A stretch of 16,311 bases of DNA from an uncultured Collinsella sp. (GCA_900551625.1 URWZ01000011.1:1-16311); one strand, 5' to 3'. Positions 6,765 to 13,947 are shown, numbered from the stretch's first letter. Notes: generated by a model from the letters alone, not told the origin. Numbers and translations: made by a program.

Positions 6765-7709
6765 ATGCCCGCGCTCATTACGCATCATCTGTTTGGCGAG
6801 GAAAGCATCGACCGTCTTCCGCAGGGCGTTATCACGTCCGACGAGGAGCGCATCGCCTTTATCCTGGGAAACCAAGGTCCCGACCCGTTCTTCTTTCACA
6901 TGCTCACGCCGCGCATTTCCGACTGCATGTCGCTTGCTCAGGTCATGCACCGCTCGCGCATGTCGCGCCAGTTCTCGTGCCTGCGCGACGGCGTGTCGCA
7001 CCTGCAGCCGCGCGATGCCAATCTGGGTCGCGCCTTTGCGCTGGGCCTGTTGTCGCACTATGCGCTCGATCGCAATGCCCATCCCTTTGTCTACGAGCAG
7101 CAGTTTGGCATTGTCGAGTCCGATCCCGAGCTCGAGGCTTCGGGCAGTCAAGTTCATGCCGTGCTCGAAAGCGACCTGGACGTGCTGATGCTGCAGCTCA
7201 AGCGCGATGGGGCTACGGTCGAGGATTATCCGCCGGCGGGCGAGATCGTCACTACCGACCGCATCAATCGCGTTGCCGGTGTGCTGATGAGCTATGTTGC
7301 CGGACGCGTGTACGGCATCGATATCCCGGTGGGAGAGTACGGCGGCGCCGTAGCCGACATGCAGCTGCTCTACCGCACTATCGAGCCGGCCGGTTCGGCC
7401 AAGACGCGCGCGATTGCCCTGCTCGAGGGCTTGGTGCACGATTATTCGCTGCTCGACGGCCTTGCGCACCGCGTGACGACCGAGCTGCCCGAGCGTACCG
7501 GCAACCTGGGCCACTTGGCATGGAAGAGCCCCTTTACCGATGAAGTCTCGACCGAGAGCTTCCCCGAGGTCTTTGACCGCGCGCTGCTCGATTACGAGTG
7601 CACGGTTGCCCGCTTTATCGAGACCGGCGATATGGAAGCCGTGACCAACCACGTCAATTACAGCGGTCGCGTGCTCGGCGCCGACGAAGAGTTCGACCGC
7701 GAGGAGTAG
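6765..7709 (+). CDS. Zinc-dependent phospholipase C family protein
   Basis: A 314-aa protein beginning PALITHHLFGEES, the characteristic N-terminus of the Zn_dep_PLPC family (PF00882). Candidate metal ligands are His7/His8, Asp40 in GNQGPDPF, His98, Asp102 and His106 in LLSHYALDRNAHP, and His131, Glu135 and Asp139 in VHAVLESDLD. This layout matches bacterial phospholipase C and P1-nuclease-like zinc sites. No signal peptide is present, so it should be cytoplasmic, unlike secreted clostridial phospholipases; the true substrate is uncertain. The start is ATG 6765, 5 nt after AAAGGA (6754-6759). It lies 91 bp after the LytTR regulator and 101 bp before the MFS gene, all on the same strand. Confidence 0.85.
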   Translation: MPALITHHLFGEESIDRLPQGVITSDEERIAFILGNQGPDPFFFHMLTPRISDCMSLAQVMHRSRMSRQFSCLRDGVSHLQPRDANLGRAFALGLLSHYALDRNAHPFVYEQQFGIVESDPELEASGSQVHAVLESDLDVLMLQLKRDGATVEDYPPAGEIVTTDRINRVAGVLMSYVAGRVYGIDIPVGEYGGAVADMQLLYRTIEPAGSAKTRAIALLEGLVHDYSLLDGLAHRVTTELPERTGNLGHLAWKSPFTDEVSTESFPEVFDRALLDYECTVARFIETGDMEAVTNHVNYSGRVLGADEEFDREE

Positions 7710-7810
7710 GGCTCGTGCGTGCCCCTTTGCCGAATCCTTACCGGCGCCTCTGGACAATTGGGGTACGATGAACTAACTGCATATCGGGCGAATACGAAGG
7801 GGCCCTGTCC

Positions 7811-9061
7811 ATGAAATACACCAAGCTCGAGCGTAACTGGGTTATGTACGATGTGGGCAACTCGGCCCTCGTGCTGCTCAATACCTCGGTGGTGCCCATC
7901 TACTTTAACGCCATCAATACCGGTGCTTCCTCGGCAGACCTGGTGGTCGCCTGGGGCAACGCGCAGACGATTGCCTCGCTGGTCATTGCCATGCTCATGC
8001 CCATTCTGGGCGCGCTTGCCGATTACGCCGGCAACAAGATCAAGTTCTTCTTGGGCTTCTTCCTCACGGGCCTGGTTCTTTGCCTGGCGCAGGCTATCCC
8101 CATGTCCGCCATGGCATTTTTGACCGTGTACGTGCTGTGCACCATCGGCCTTAACTCTTCTATGACGTTCTACGACGCCATGCTGCCCGACATTACCACC
8201 GACGAGCGCATGGACGCCGTGTCCAGCTCGGGCTATGCCTGGGGCTACATCGGTTCCACCGTGCCGTTCATCATCTGCCTGGCACTTATCATGGGTGGCC
8301 CCGCTCTTGGCGTCCCCACCATGCTGGCAACGCGTCTGTCGTTTGTCATCACCGGTGCCTGGTGGCTCATCTTTACCCTGCCGCTCATTCGCACCTATAA
8401 GCAAAAGTACGGTCGCGAGCGCGGTCCCGAGGACACCATCGGCCACATCGTGGGCGGCGTGTTCTCCGAGGTCGGACACACCATGCGCGAGATCGCCCAC
8501 AACAAGCCCGTGCTGGTCTACATGATCGCGTTCTTCTTCTACATCGACGGTGTGCACACGGTTATTTCCATGGCAACCAGCTACGGATCGGCTCTTGGCA
8601 TCGATTCGACCCAGCTGGTGCTGGCGCTGCTCGTCACGCAGTTTGTGGCCTTCCCGTCCGCCATCATCTACGGCAAGCTCGCCGGTCGCGTGGGCACACT
8701 CAACATGATCATGGTGGCCGTCGCCGCCTATATGGGCATCGTGCTCTTTGCCGCGTTTTTCTTAAAGACCGCCTTTGAGTTCTGGGTACTCGCCATTTTG
8801 GTCGGCTTGTTCCAGGGTGGCGTGCAGGCGCTCAGCCGCAGCTATTTTGGCCGCATCATCCCCAAAGAAAAGTCCAACGAGTACTACGGCTTCTTTGATA
8901 TCTTTGGCCGCTACGCAAGCGTGATGGGCACCTTCCTGGTGTCGGTTGTCACCTCGCTGACCGGCAACCCGTCGCTGGGCGTCCTTTCTATTGGCGTTCT
9001 GCTGGTTGTTGGCTTTGTGCTGCTGGTCCGTCTGTCCCGTACGGCTCAGGCGGCGGCGTAA
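7811..9061 (+). CDS. UMF1-family MFS transporter
   Basis: A 416-aa protein with about 12 hydrophobic segments. The opening ERNWVMYDVGNSALVLL (residues 7-23) is the hallmark of the UMF1/Atg22-like branch of the major facilitator superfamily, with the conserved YD-x2-NSA motif. YDAMLPDI (121-128) and a late FGRYASVMG segment also fit the branch. Eukaryotic Atg22 exports amino acids from the vacuole; bacterial members have no settled substrate. The start is ATG 7811 with AAGGGG (7797-7802) 8 nt upstream. A TACGAT box at 7764-7769 could be a -10, but no matching -35 is evident. The next gene begins 182 bp downstream beyond a strong hairpin. Confidence 0.88.
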   Translation: MKYTKLERNWVMYDVGNSALVLLNTSVVPIYFNAINTGASSADLVVAWGNAQTIASLVIAMLMPILGALADYAGNKIKFFLGFFLTGLVLCLAQAIPMSAMAFLTVYVLCTIGLNSSMTFYDAMLPDITTDERMDAVSSSGYAWGYIGSTVPFIICLALIMGGPALGVPTMLATRLSFVITGAWWLIFTLPLIRTYKQKYGRERGPEDTIGHIVGGVFSEVGHTMREIAHNKPVLVYMIAFFFYIDGVHTVISMATSYGSALGIDSTQLVLALLVTQFVAFPSAIIYGKLAGRVGTLNMIMVAVAAYMGIVLFAAFFLKTAFEFWVLAILVGLFQGGVQALSRSYFGRIIPKEKSNEYYGFFDIFGRYASVMGTFLVSVVTSLTGNPSLGVLSIGVLLVVGFVLLVRLSRTAQAAA

Positions 9062-9163
9062 GGCAACCGGGCTCAGTACAGCAATTGGGCCTATCTGCAG
9101 TACTCTTTTGGAAGTAGCCGCATAAATCATTCTGACTTCCGAACAATGTTTAGCCCAAGTGGG

Positions 9164-9169
9164 TATGAT
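9164..9169 (+). promoter_or_regulatory. Possible -10 box for the glycosyltransferase-kinase operon
   Basis: TATGAT lies 17 nt upstream of the 9186-9216 hairpin. The -35 region (about 9141-9146, GAACAA) is poor. The rest of the gap from 9062 holds only a weak dyad, GGAAGT (9110-9115) with ACTTCC (9135-9140). If used, transcription would begin just ahead of the hairpin. Confidence 0.3.
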
Positions 9170-9185
9170 GGAAACAGCTAGGTCG

Positions 9186-9222
9186 CGGGGCGTCGCCTGT
9201 GTTTGGCGGCGCCCCGTTTTTG
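9186..9222 (+). terminator. Strong terminator or attenuator before the glycosyltransferase
   Basis: A 12-bp stem (9186-9197 with 9205-9216, one G-T pair) with a 7-nt loop is followed by TTTTT. It can end the UMF1 transporter transcript. The glycosyltransferase start lies only 22 nt beyond it, leaving no room for a separate promoter, so the downstream operon probably reads through this structure. Confidence 0.8.
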
Positions 9223-9243
9223 TGTTGCAAGGAGGGCAAAGGT

Positions 9244-10431
9244 ATGAACGCCACGGTTGTGATCCCAACATATTGGGCGGGCGATGATACCCAAGCAAAC
9301 GCTCCCGGCACCTACGATCACTCGACGTCGCTCAATGCCGCCAACCCGGAGCTCGATCGCTGCCTGACTTCGCTCGAACAGGTGCGCGACATTCCGCGCA
9401 TCATTCTCTTGGTGGTCTGTCCGGTTTCTGCCACGGCCGACGTATCCCATCGCGTGCACGAAATCGTTAATGCGCATCCCACGCTTAAGGTCACCATCGT
9501 TACCAATACTCAGGCTTCGCGTGTTGCCGACCGCGTGGCGCAGATCGCGCCCAAAGGCTCGGGCGAGTGCGTGAGCCTGCGCGGCTACGGCGCCATCCGC
9601 AACATGGGTCTTGCCTGTGCGGCGGTGCTGGGGCACGACGCGGTTGTGTTTTTGGATGACGACGAGACCGTCATCGATGCCGACTTTATGAAGCGTGCGA
9701 CCTATGCACTGGGCCAACAGACGCGTCAGGGCCTGCCGATTTTAGTCAAGAGCGGATACTTTTACGATCGCGACGGGTCGCCGCTGGCTCCCACGGACAA
9801 AGTGGGCATTTGCCATCGCTGGTGGACCAAGCGTATCGAGTTCAATCGCTGGATGAAAAAGGCGCTCTCGGGCACCCGCATCTCGCGCTCCAATTACGTG
9901 TGCGGCGGCCTGATGGCCCTGCACGCCCGCGCCTTTACGCGCGTGGCCTTCGACCCGTTTATCACCCGCGGCGAGGATCTGGACTACCTCTTTAACATGC
10001 GCATGTTCGGCTATGACGTGTGGTTCGATAACGAGTGGACCGTGCGCCACCTGCCGCCCGAGTCCGAGAAGCGCTCGCCGCGCTTTATGCAGGACGTGTA
10101 CCGTTGGTACTACGAGCGGGCCAAGCTGACGTTCGCTGCGCACCAAAAGGAGCTCATTCCGGTTACGGCCGCATCACTCATGCCCTATCCGGGTCCGTGG
10201 ATCTCGCGCGAGCTCGACGACCGCGTGCGCAAGACCGCCATGGTTCGCAGCATGTTTACCCGCGAGCACGAGGGGTATCTGCGCATCTGGCGTCATGGTA
10301 TTGACGAGGCCAAGACCTATGCCCGCCAAAACGCCGCAAGCTACCTGCGTTTTCAGAGTTTCTGGCCCAAGATCATGGACGAACTTTGGCGCGACGCACA
10401 ACTGATTAGCATCCTGGAGGGGGCTGAATGA
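9244..10431 (+). CDS. GT-A type (family 2-like) glycosyltransferase
   Basis: A 395-aa protein starting MNATVVIPTYW, the first beta-strand of a GT-A fold. A nucleotide-sugar/metal motif FLDDDETV (Asp138-140) follows, then a second acidic motif TRGEDLDYL (Glu244, Asp245) and RHLPP (His269), which fit family 2-like inverting transferases. No membrane segment is evident, so it should act on the cytoplasmic face. Donor and acceptor are unknown. The start is ATG 9244, 8 nt after AAGGAGG (9229-9235). An upstream in-frame GTG at 9199 lies in the loop of the terminator hairpin and is rejected. The stop overlaps the next kinase start in an ATGA (10428-10431), so the two are translationally coupled and probably functionally linked. 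Confidence 0.82.
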   Translation: MNATVVIPTYWAGDDTQANAPGTYDHSTSLNAANPELDRCLTSLEQVRDIPRIILLVVCPVSATADVSHRVHEIVNAHPTLKVTIVTNTQASRVADRVAQIAPKGSGECVSLRGYGAIRNMGLACAAVLGHDAVVFLDDDETVIDADFMKRATYALGQQTRQGLPILVKSGYFYDRDGSPLAPTDKVGICHRWWTKRIEFNRWMKKALSGTRISRSNYVCGGLMALHARAFTRVAFDPFITRGEDLDYLFNMRMFGYDVWFDNEWTVRHLPPESEKRSPRFMQDVYRWYYERAKLTFAAHQKELIPVTAASLMPYPGPWISRELDDRVRKTAMVRSMFTREHEGYLRIWRHGIDEAKTYARQNAASYLRFQSFWPKIMDELWRDAQLISILEGAE

Positions 10432-11768
10432 TCGACCGCCGCGCCCAGCGCGATAATTCAATTTCAATCTTTCGCATCATCGCCGTTGTCTGCGCCGTTT
10501 GCGTGTTGGTGTACTTTATCTTTGCCCTGGCGACTGGCATTGAGCCGATTGCCACGGTGATCGCCTGTGCGCTGCTGTGCATCTTCCTGTGCATCTTTAT
10601 CTTTTTGACGCTCAATCCCGATTCGGTACGCTCCCAGTACACCGAGGAGACGCTTTCGGTTGCCTCGGCCATGCTCGAGGACATTAAGGGCGGCCTGACG
10701 CAGGAATCGGCGCTTTTGGTGTGCCGGCGTATCCTGCCCGAGACACGTGCCATGACCGTTGCCATCACCGATGAGAGCAACGTGCTGGCCTGCGCGGGCG
10801 AGTTCGAGGAAAAGCTGCTGCCCGATTCGCCCATCCACACGCTTGCCACGCGCTACGTCATTGAGCACGGCATCGTACAGTCGTTCAACCGCGTGGTGGA
10901 CGTGGTGGGTTCGGATGGCTCGCACAACCAGGTTCCCGCCGGTATCATCGCGCCCATCAAGGTGGGCGACCGTACCGTCGGCACGCTCAAGTTCTACTAC
11001 AAGACCCCGCGCGCCGTCGACCGTACCCAGTATGCGCTCGCCTCGGGCTTTGCCGAGATCCTGTCCACGCAGCTCGCCATCCACGAGCTCGAGGTGCAAA
11101 AGGAGCTCACGGCCCGTGCCGAGGTTCGTGCCCTGCAAGCGCAGATCAATCCGCACTTTCTGTTTAACACGCTCAACACCATCGCGTCGTTTACGCGTAC
11201 CGACCCGCTGCGCGCCCGCGAGCTGCTGCGCGAGTTCTCCTCGTTCTATCGCGCCACGCTCGACAACTCGGGGTCGCTTATCCCGGTCTCGCGCGAGGTT
11301 GCCCAGACCAAGCGCTACCTGACGTTTGAGAAGGCGCGCTTTGGCGAGGACCGCGTACTGGCGACCTTCGATGTCTCCGAGGATGTCGAGGACACGTTGG
11401 TCCCGGCCTTTGTAATCCAGCCCATCGTCGAGAACGCCGTGCGGCATGGCATGGGCGACGACGCCCTGCGGATCGATGTGACCGTCCATCAAGACGGCGA
11501 CGACGCAATCCTGATTGCCGTGGCCGACAACGGCGTGGGCATGGACGAGGGCACCGCCGCCAGGTTGTTTGATGAGCGCTCCGCCCGCCCCGATGCCAGT
11601 TCCCCGCAAGGCGGCGGCGCCGGCGTGGCCATGCACAATATTTCTGAGCGCATCCATCGCTTTTATGGACCGCACTCTTATACACGCGTCGAATCGGCGC
11701 CGGGCAAGGGTACCAAAGTGCTCCTGCATCTTGATTTGTCAGAGAGCATCTTTGACATTCAAGAGTAA
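10428..11768 (+). CDS. LytS-like sensor histidine kinase (second copy)
   Basis: A 446-aa membrane kinase with the same plan as the kinase at 4515. Two hydrophobic segments (about 15-36 and 40-62) are nearly fused; a GAF-like domain (about 70-218) follows, then a PF06580-type domain with His243 in QINPHFLFNT. The ATPase domain has Asn336 in IVENAVRHG, Asp367 in ADNGVGM and a glycine-rich loop GGGAGVAMHN (395-404). Blocks such as ELTAR-E-RALQ-Q and PHFLFNT are shared with the first kinase. The start is ATG 10428 within the glycosyltransferase stop (ATGA), with GGAGGGGG just upstream. It should phosphorylate the regulator at 11841, 72 nt downstream. The signal is unknown; there is almost no extracytoplasmic loop. 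Confidence 0.92.
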   Translation: MIDRRAQRDNSISIFRIIAVVCAVCVLVYFIFALATGIEPIATVIACALLCIFLCIFIFLTLNPDSVRSQYTEETLSVASAMLEDIKGGLTQESALLVCRRILPETRAMTVAITDESNVLACAGEFEEKLLPDSPIHTLATRYVIEHGIVQSFNRVVDVVGSDGSHNQVPAGIIAPIKVGDRTVGTLKFYYKTPRAVDRTQYALASGFAEILSTQLAIHELEVQKELTARAEVRALQAQINPHFLFNTLNTIASFTRTDPLRARELLREFSSFYRATLDNSGSLIPVSREVAQTKRYLTFEKARFGEDRVLATFDVSEDVEDTLVPAFVIQPIVENAVRHGMGDDALRIDVTVHQDGDDAILIAVADNGVGMDEGTAARLFDERSARPDASSPQGGGAGVAMHNISERIHRFYGPHSYTRVESAPGKGTKVLLHLDLSESIFDIQE

Positions 11769-11774
11769 AATAAA

Positions 11775-11813
11775 AGGCTATGGGCTCAACGCCAAGCGGC
11801 GGATGCCCAGCCT
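11775..11813 (+). other. Hairpin between the second kinase and its regulator
   Basis: GGCT (11776-11779) and GGGC (11782-11785) pair with GCCC (11805-11808) and AGCC (11809-11812) across an AT bulge, and CGCC (11790-11793) pairs with GGCG (11798-11801) inside. Only a weak TAGTTTGTTG follows, so it may be a partial terminator or a processing site that sets the kinase-to-regulator ratio. Confidence 0.4.
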
Positions 11814-11840
11814 AGTTTGTTGACGAAAGGTTTAATCCCT

Positions 11841-12557
11841 ATGCTGCGTGCGATGATTGTGGATGATGAGGCCCCGGCCCGTTCGGAACTTCGCTTCTTG
11901 CTCGAGCAGACGGGCAAGATCGGCACGATCACTGAGGCGTCGAGCGTCCGCTCCGCCATTGAGATGTTGATGGAAAGCCGCGTCGATGTCGTATTTCTCG
12001 ATATCTCGATGCCCGGCGCTTCTGGCCTGCAGCTTGCCGAGGCACTGCATAAGCTTAAGAATCCGCCGGCGATTGTGTTTGTGACCGCGTATAGCGATCA
12101 TGCCGTCGAGGCGTTCGACGTAGATGCCGTCGATTACCTGATGAAGCCGGTCGAGGAGGCACGCCTGGATCGCGCGATCGAGAAGGTCATGCAGCACGCC
12201 AAGCCCGTCACGGACAGCAAAGCCACCATCGAGCGCATTCCGGTGGAAAAGGGCGGCCGTAAGGTCCTTATCCCCGTGGATGACATTCGCTTCATCATGG
12301 CCAAGGACGATTACTCCTGTATCTATACCGTCGATGATCGTTTTCTATCGACGACTTCGTTGGCGCAGTTCGAGGCCAAGCTTTGCGACTTTGGCTTCTT
12401 TCGCGTTCATCGCCGCTATATCGTCAACTTGGCGTGCGTCACGGATGTCGAGACGGTGCCCTCGGGCGCTATCCAACTGGGCATTACGGGCGTCGACGAA
12501 CGCGTGCCGGTCTCGCGCCGCCGCGTTGTGCCGCTCAAGAAGGCCCTGAGCCTCTAG
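11841..12557 (+). CDS. LytTR-family response regulator (second copy)
   Basis: A 238-aa response regulator. The receiver domain (1-120) has Asp8-Asp9, phospho-acceptor Asp54 in VFLDISMPG, Thr82 in FVTAY and Lys102 in YLMKPVE. The LytTR domain (about 131-237) contains KGGRKVLIPVDDIRF and FFRVHRRYIVNL. The start is ATG 11841, giving MLRAMIVDDE, with AAAGG (11826-11830) 10 nt upstream; an in-frame TTG at 11817 would add eight residues ahead of the usual receiver start and is rejected. It is a paralogue of the regulator at 5939. It should be activated by the kinase at 10428 and regulate unknown targets, perhaps including the linked glycosyltransferase operon. A terminator follows 7 nt after its stop. 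Confidence 0.92.
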   Translation: MLRAMIVDDEAPARSELRFLLEQTGKIGTITEASSVRSAIEMLMESRVDVVFLDISMPGASGLQLAEALHKLKNPPAIVFVTAYSDHAVEAFDVDAVDYLMKPVEEARLDRAIEKVMQHAKPVTDSKATIERIPVEKGGRKVLIPVDDIRFIMAKDDYSCIYTVDDRFLSTTSLAQFEAKLCDFGFFRVHRRYIVNLACVTDVETVPSGAIQLGITGVDERVPVSRRRVVPLKKALSL

Positions 12558-12563
12558 CACACT

Positions 12564-12613
12564 GGCCCCGCAGCCCTGTAGACCAATTGTCTGCGGAGCC
12601 GTGGGGCTTTTTG
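12564..12613 (+). terminator. Intrinsic terminator of the second kinase-regulator operon
   Basis: GCCCC (12565-12569) pairs with GGGGC (12603-12607), and GTAGAC (12578-12583) pairs with GTCTGC (12589-12594, one G-U), with an internal loop between them. TTTTT follows at 12608-12612. It separates the operon from the phosphodiesterase gene. Confidence 0.75.
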
Positions 12614-12648
12614 TATATACGTCGAATCGGTTTTGCAGAAGGGATCCC

Positions 12649-13116
12649 ATGAACAGTGCAAGTGCCAAGCGCATCGACATCATCTCGGACACCCACGGCT
12701 ATCTATCGCCCGCGCTTCTGGACGAGCTCAAGGGCGCAGATCTGATCATCCACGCCGGAGACCTCACCTCAGAGATAGATTACGAGCATCTATGCACCAT
12801 CGCCCCCGTGCGAGCGGTCCTAGGAAACAACGACTACTACCGCGACTACGGCCCCGATGTAGACCGTCTTGCACTCTTTACCTACGAAGGCCTCAAATTC
12901 GCCGTAGCCCACTACCGCGAAGACCTTCCGGTGGGATCCGTAGACGTAGCCATCAACGGCCACACCCACGTAACCAAAGAAGCCCAAGTGGGCCGTTGCT
13001 TAGTCCTCAACCCGGGCAGCGCCAGCTACCCCAGAGGCACCCGAGGCCCCACCATGGCCAGAATGCTCGTCAAGGACGGCAAGATCCTGAGCACCAAATT
13101 TATTGACTTGGAGTAA
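12649..13116 (+). CDS. YfcE/MJ0936-type metallophosphoesterase
   Basis: A 155-aa single-domain metallophosphoesterase, the usual length for the YfcE family. Metal-binding motifs appear in order: ISDTHG (Asp14, His16), HAGD (Asp38), GNND (Asn60), AHYR (His88) and NGHTH (His105, His107). E. coli YfcE hydrolyses phosphodiesters in vitro with Mn2+; the physiological substrate is not settled. The start is ATG 12649 with AGAAGGGA just upstream; a GTG start at 12601 lies inside the preceding terminator and is rejected. The second half uses many A-ending codons (GTA, GAA, AAA, CAA, AGA, TTA) that the neighbouring genes avoid. It stands alone between two terminators. Confidence 0.9.
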   Translation: MNSASAKRIDIISDTHGYLSPALLDELKGADLIIHAGDLTSEIDYEHLCTIAPVRAVLGNNDYYRDYGPDVDRLALFTYEGLKFAVAHYREDLPVGSVDVAINGHTHVTKEAQVGRCLVLNPGSASYPRGTRGPTMARMLVKDGKILSTKFIDLE

Positions 13117-13123
13117 CCGCAAC

Positions 13124-13160
13124 AAAAACGGGGGATGCAGATCGCATCTCCCGTTTTTCT
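13124..13160 (+). terminator. Intrinsic terminator of the phosphodiesterase gene
   Basis: A 15-bp stem (13124-13138 with 13144-13158, one mismatch-type G-T pair) closes AGATC. The 3' arm ends in TTTTT and the 5' arm starts in AAAAA, so it could work in both directions. Confidence 0.85.
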
Positions 13161-13274
13161 TTCAGCAAAAGGCAGAGCTTCAACAAGAACCATCAGACCA
13201 ACCCCGCCGAGGAGCACGCGGGCTAGCCGCGCAGCGGCGCACGCCCGCAAAACTGGTTGAATAATGTGACGGCA

Positions 13275-13417
13275 GGGAGGGTCTCCGGGGCTGAGGGCGG
13301 GGGTTAAGTTTGTCGCGAGTTCCGCACGCAAAGGAAAGCACTTAATGTGCTTTCCGTCTTGCGCAGGACTGTAGAGCAGCAAACTTAACCCCCGCCCTCA
13401 GCCCCGGAGACCCTCCC
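13275..13417. repeat. 143-nt element with perfect 37-bp inverted arms
   Basis: Positions 13275-13311 are the exact reverse complement of 13381-13417. The arms run from GGGAGGGTCTCC to GGTTAAGTTT. The 69-nt centre contains a second hairpin, GGAAAGCAC-TTAAT-GTGCTTTCC (13333-13355), flanked by CGCA and TGCG, so nearly the whole unit can fold into one long cruciform. It encodes no protein. It lies between the phosphodiesterase terminator and the tRNA promoter. A non-autonomous mobile element or a BIME-like repeat is likely. The preceding stretch 13163-13274 shows only a short CGCGG/CCGCG hairpin and nothing else recognisable. Confidence 0.75.
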
Positions 13418-13450
13418 GGAGGGGCCCAAAAAATATTTTCAAAAAAGTTG

Positions 13451-13480
13451 TTGCGCACCGGACAGACTTCTGTGTATACT
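13451..13480 (+). promoter_or_regulatory. Promoter of tRNA-Asp
   Basis: TTGCGC (13451-13456) and TATACT (13475-13480) are spaced 18 nt apart. They lie 46 nt before the mature tRNA 5' end, a normal distance for a processed tRNA leader. Confidence 0.6.
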
Positions 13481-13526
13481 AATCCCCGCAGCGCACGCGA
13501 GCGGAAACAAACGCGAACGACTGCCT

Positions 13527-13604
<78 letters not shown>

Positions 13605-13644
13605 ACGCAATTAAAGCCACGTCTTCGGACGTGGCTTTTTGCGT
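13605..13644 (+). terminator. Terminator of tRNA-Asp with a UUCG loop
   Basis: AAAGCCACGTC (13613-13623) pairs with GACGTGGCTTT (13628-13638) around a TTCG tetraloop, followed by more T. The outer ACGCAA (13605-13610) also pairs with TTGCGT (13639-13644), so the dyad starts immediately after the tRNA CCA. Confidence 0.85.
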
Positions 13645-13714
13645 TTGATAGGACCTTGATCCCATCGGCCCCTTTCACCCAAAACAAAATCCTTCCAATT
13701 CCCGGACAAGCTCC

Positions 13715-13755
13715 GTTTGAGACATGTGTTCAAACAAAGCGTTTGTTGCGCAACA
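13715..13755. promoter_or_regulatory. Overlapping dyads upstream of the Rrf2 gene promoter
   Basis: Three inverted repeats overlap: GTTTGA (13715-13720) with TCAAAC (13730-13735), CAAAC (13731-13735) with GTTTG (13741-13745), and the perfect 12-nt palindrome TGTTGCGCAACA (13744-13755). They end 4 nt before the -35 box, a natural place for autoregulation by the Rrf2 protein or for another regulator. The stretch before this, 13645-13714, shows nothing recognisable. Confidence 0.4.
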
Positions 13756-13759
13756 CCTG

Positions 13760-13788
13760 TTCAACGAAGCAGGGGGTTAGGTTATACT
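13760..13788 (+). promoter_or_regulatory. Promoter of the Rrf2-glycosylase operon
   Basis: TTCAAC (13760-13765) and TATACT (13783-13788) are spaced 17 nt apart. The transcript would have a leader of about 150 nt with several small hairpins (for example AGCTCG-TT-CGAGCT just before the Shine-Dalgarno region). No known riboswitch or leader peptide is recognised in it. Confidence 0.55.
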
Positions 13789-13947
13789 GATTTGCACTAT
13801 GGGCCGTTTTTGATGCAAGAGGCTTCAAACGCGGCATTCAGTGGGCACCCGTTTTGCTATTTGGGCGTCCATACGGTCATTGGTGTCTCGACGTAAGCTC
13901 GGCTCCGGAGCTCGTTCGAGCTGTTCCTATTCCTTGAAAGGGGAAAA

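Noticed and set aside
6648..7757. Long open frame (369 codons) on the minus strand across the phospholipase-like gene
   Set aside because: Antisense shadow; the plus-strand frame has the family motifs and a proper Shine-Dalgarno.
9199..9243. Upstream in-frame GTG start for the glycosyltransferase
   Set aside because: It lies in the loop of a strong terminator hairpin and has no Shine-Dalgarno; AAGGAGG points to ATG 9244, which begins with the expected GT-A strand.
10464..11729. Long open frame (421 codons) on the minus strand across the second kinase
   Set aside because: Antisense shadow of a clear histidine kinase; no Shine-Dalgarno or domain is visible.
13275..13417. CRISPR array or classical terminator
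   Set aside because: There is a single pair of inverted arms rather than regularly spaced direct repeats, no cas genes, and no T-run after the right arm.
13789..13947. Riboswitch or leader peptide in the Rrf2 operon leader
   Set aside because: The leader of about 150 nt has small hairpins, but no conserved riboswitch core that I can recognise and no short frame with a Shine-Dalgarno.
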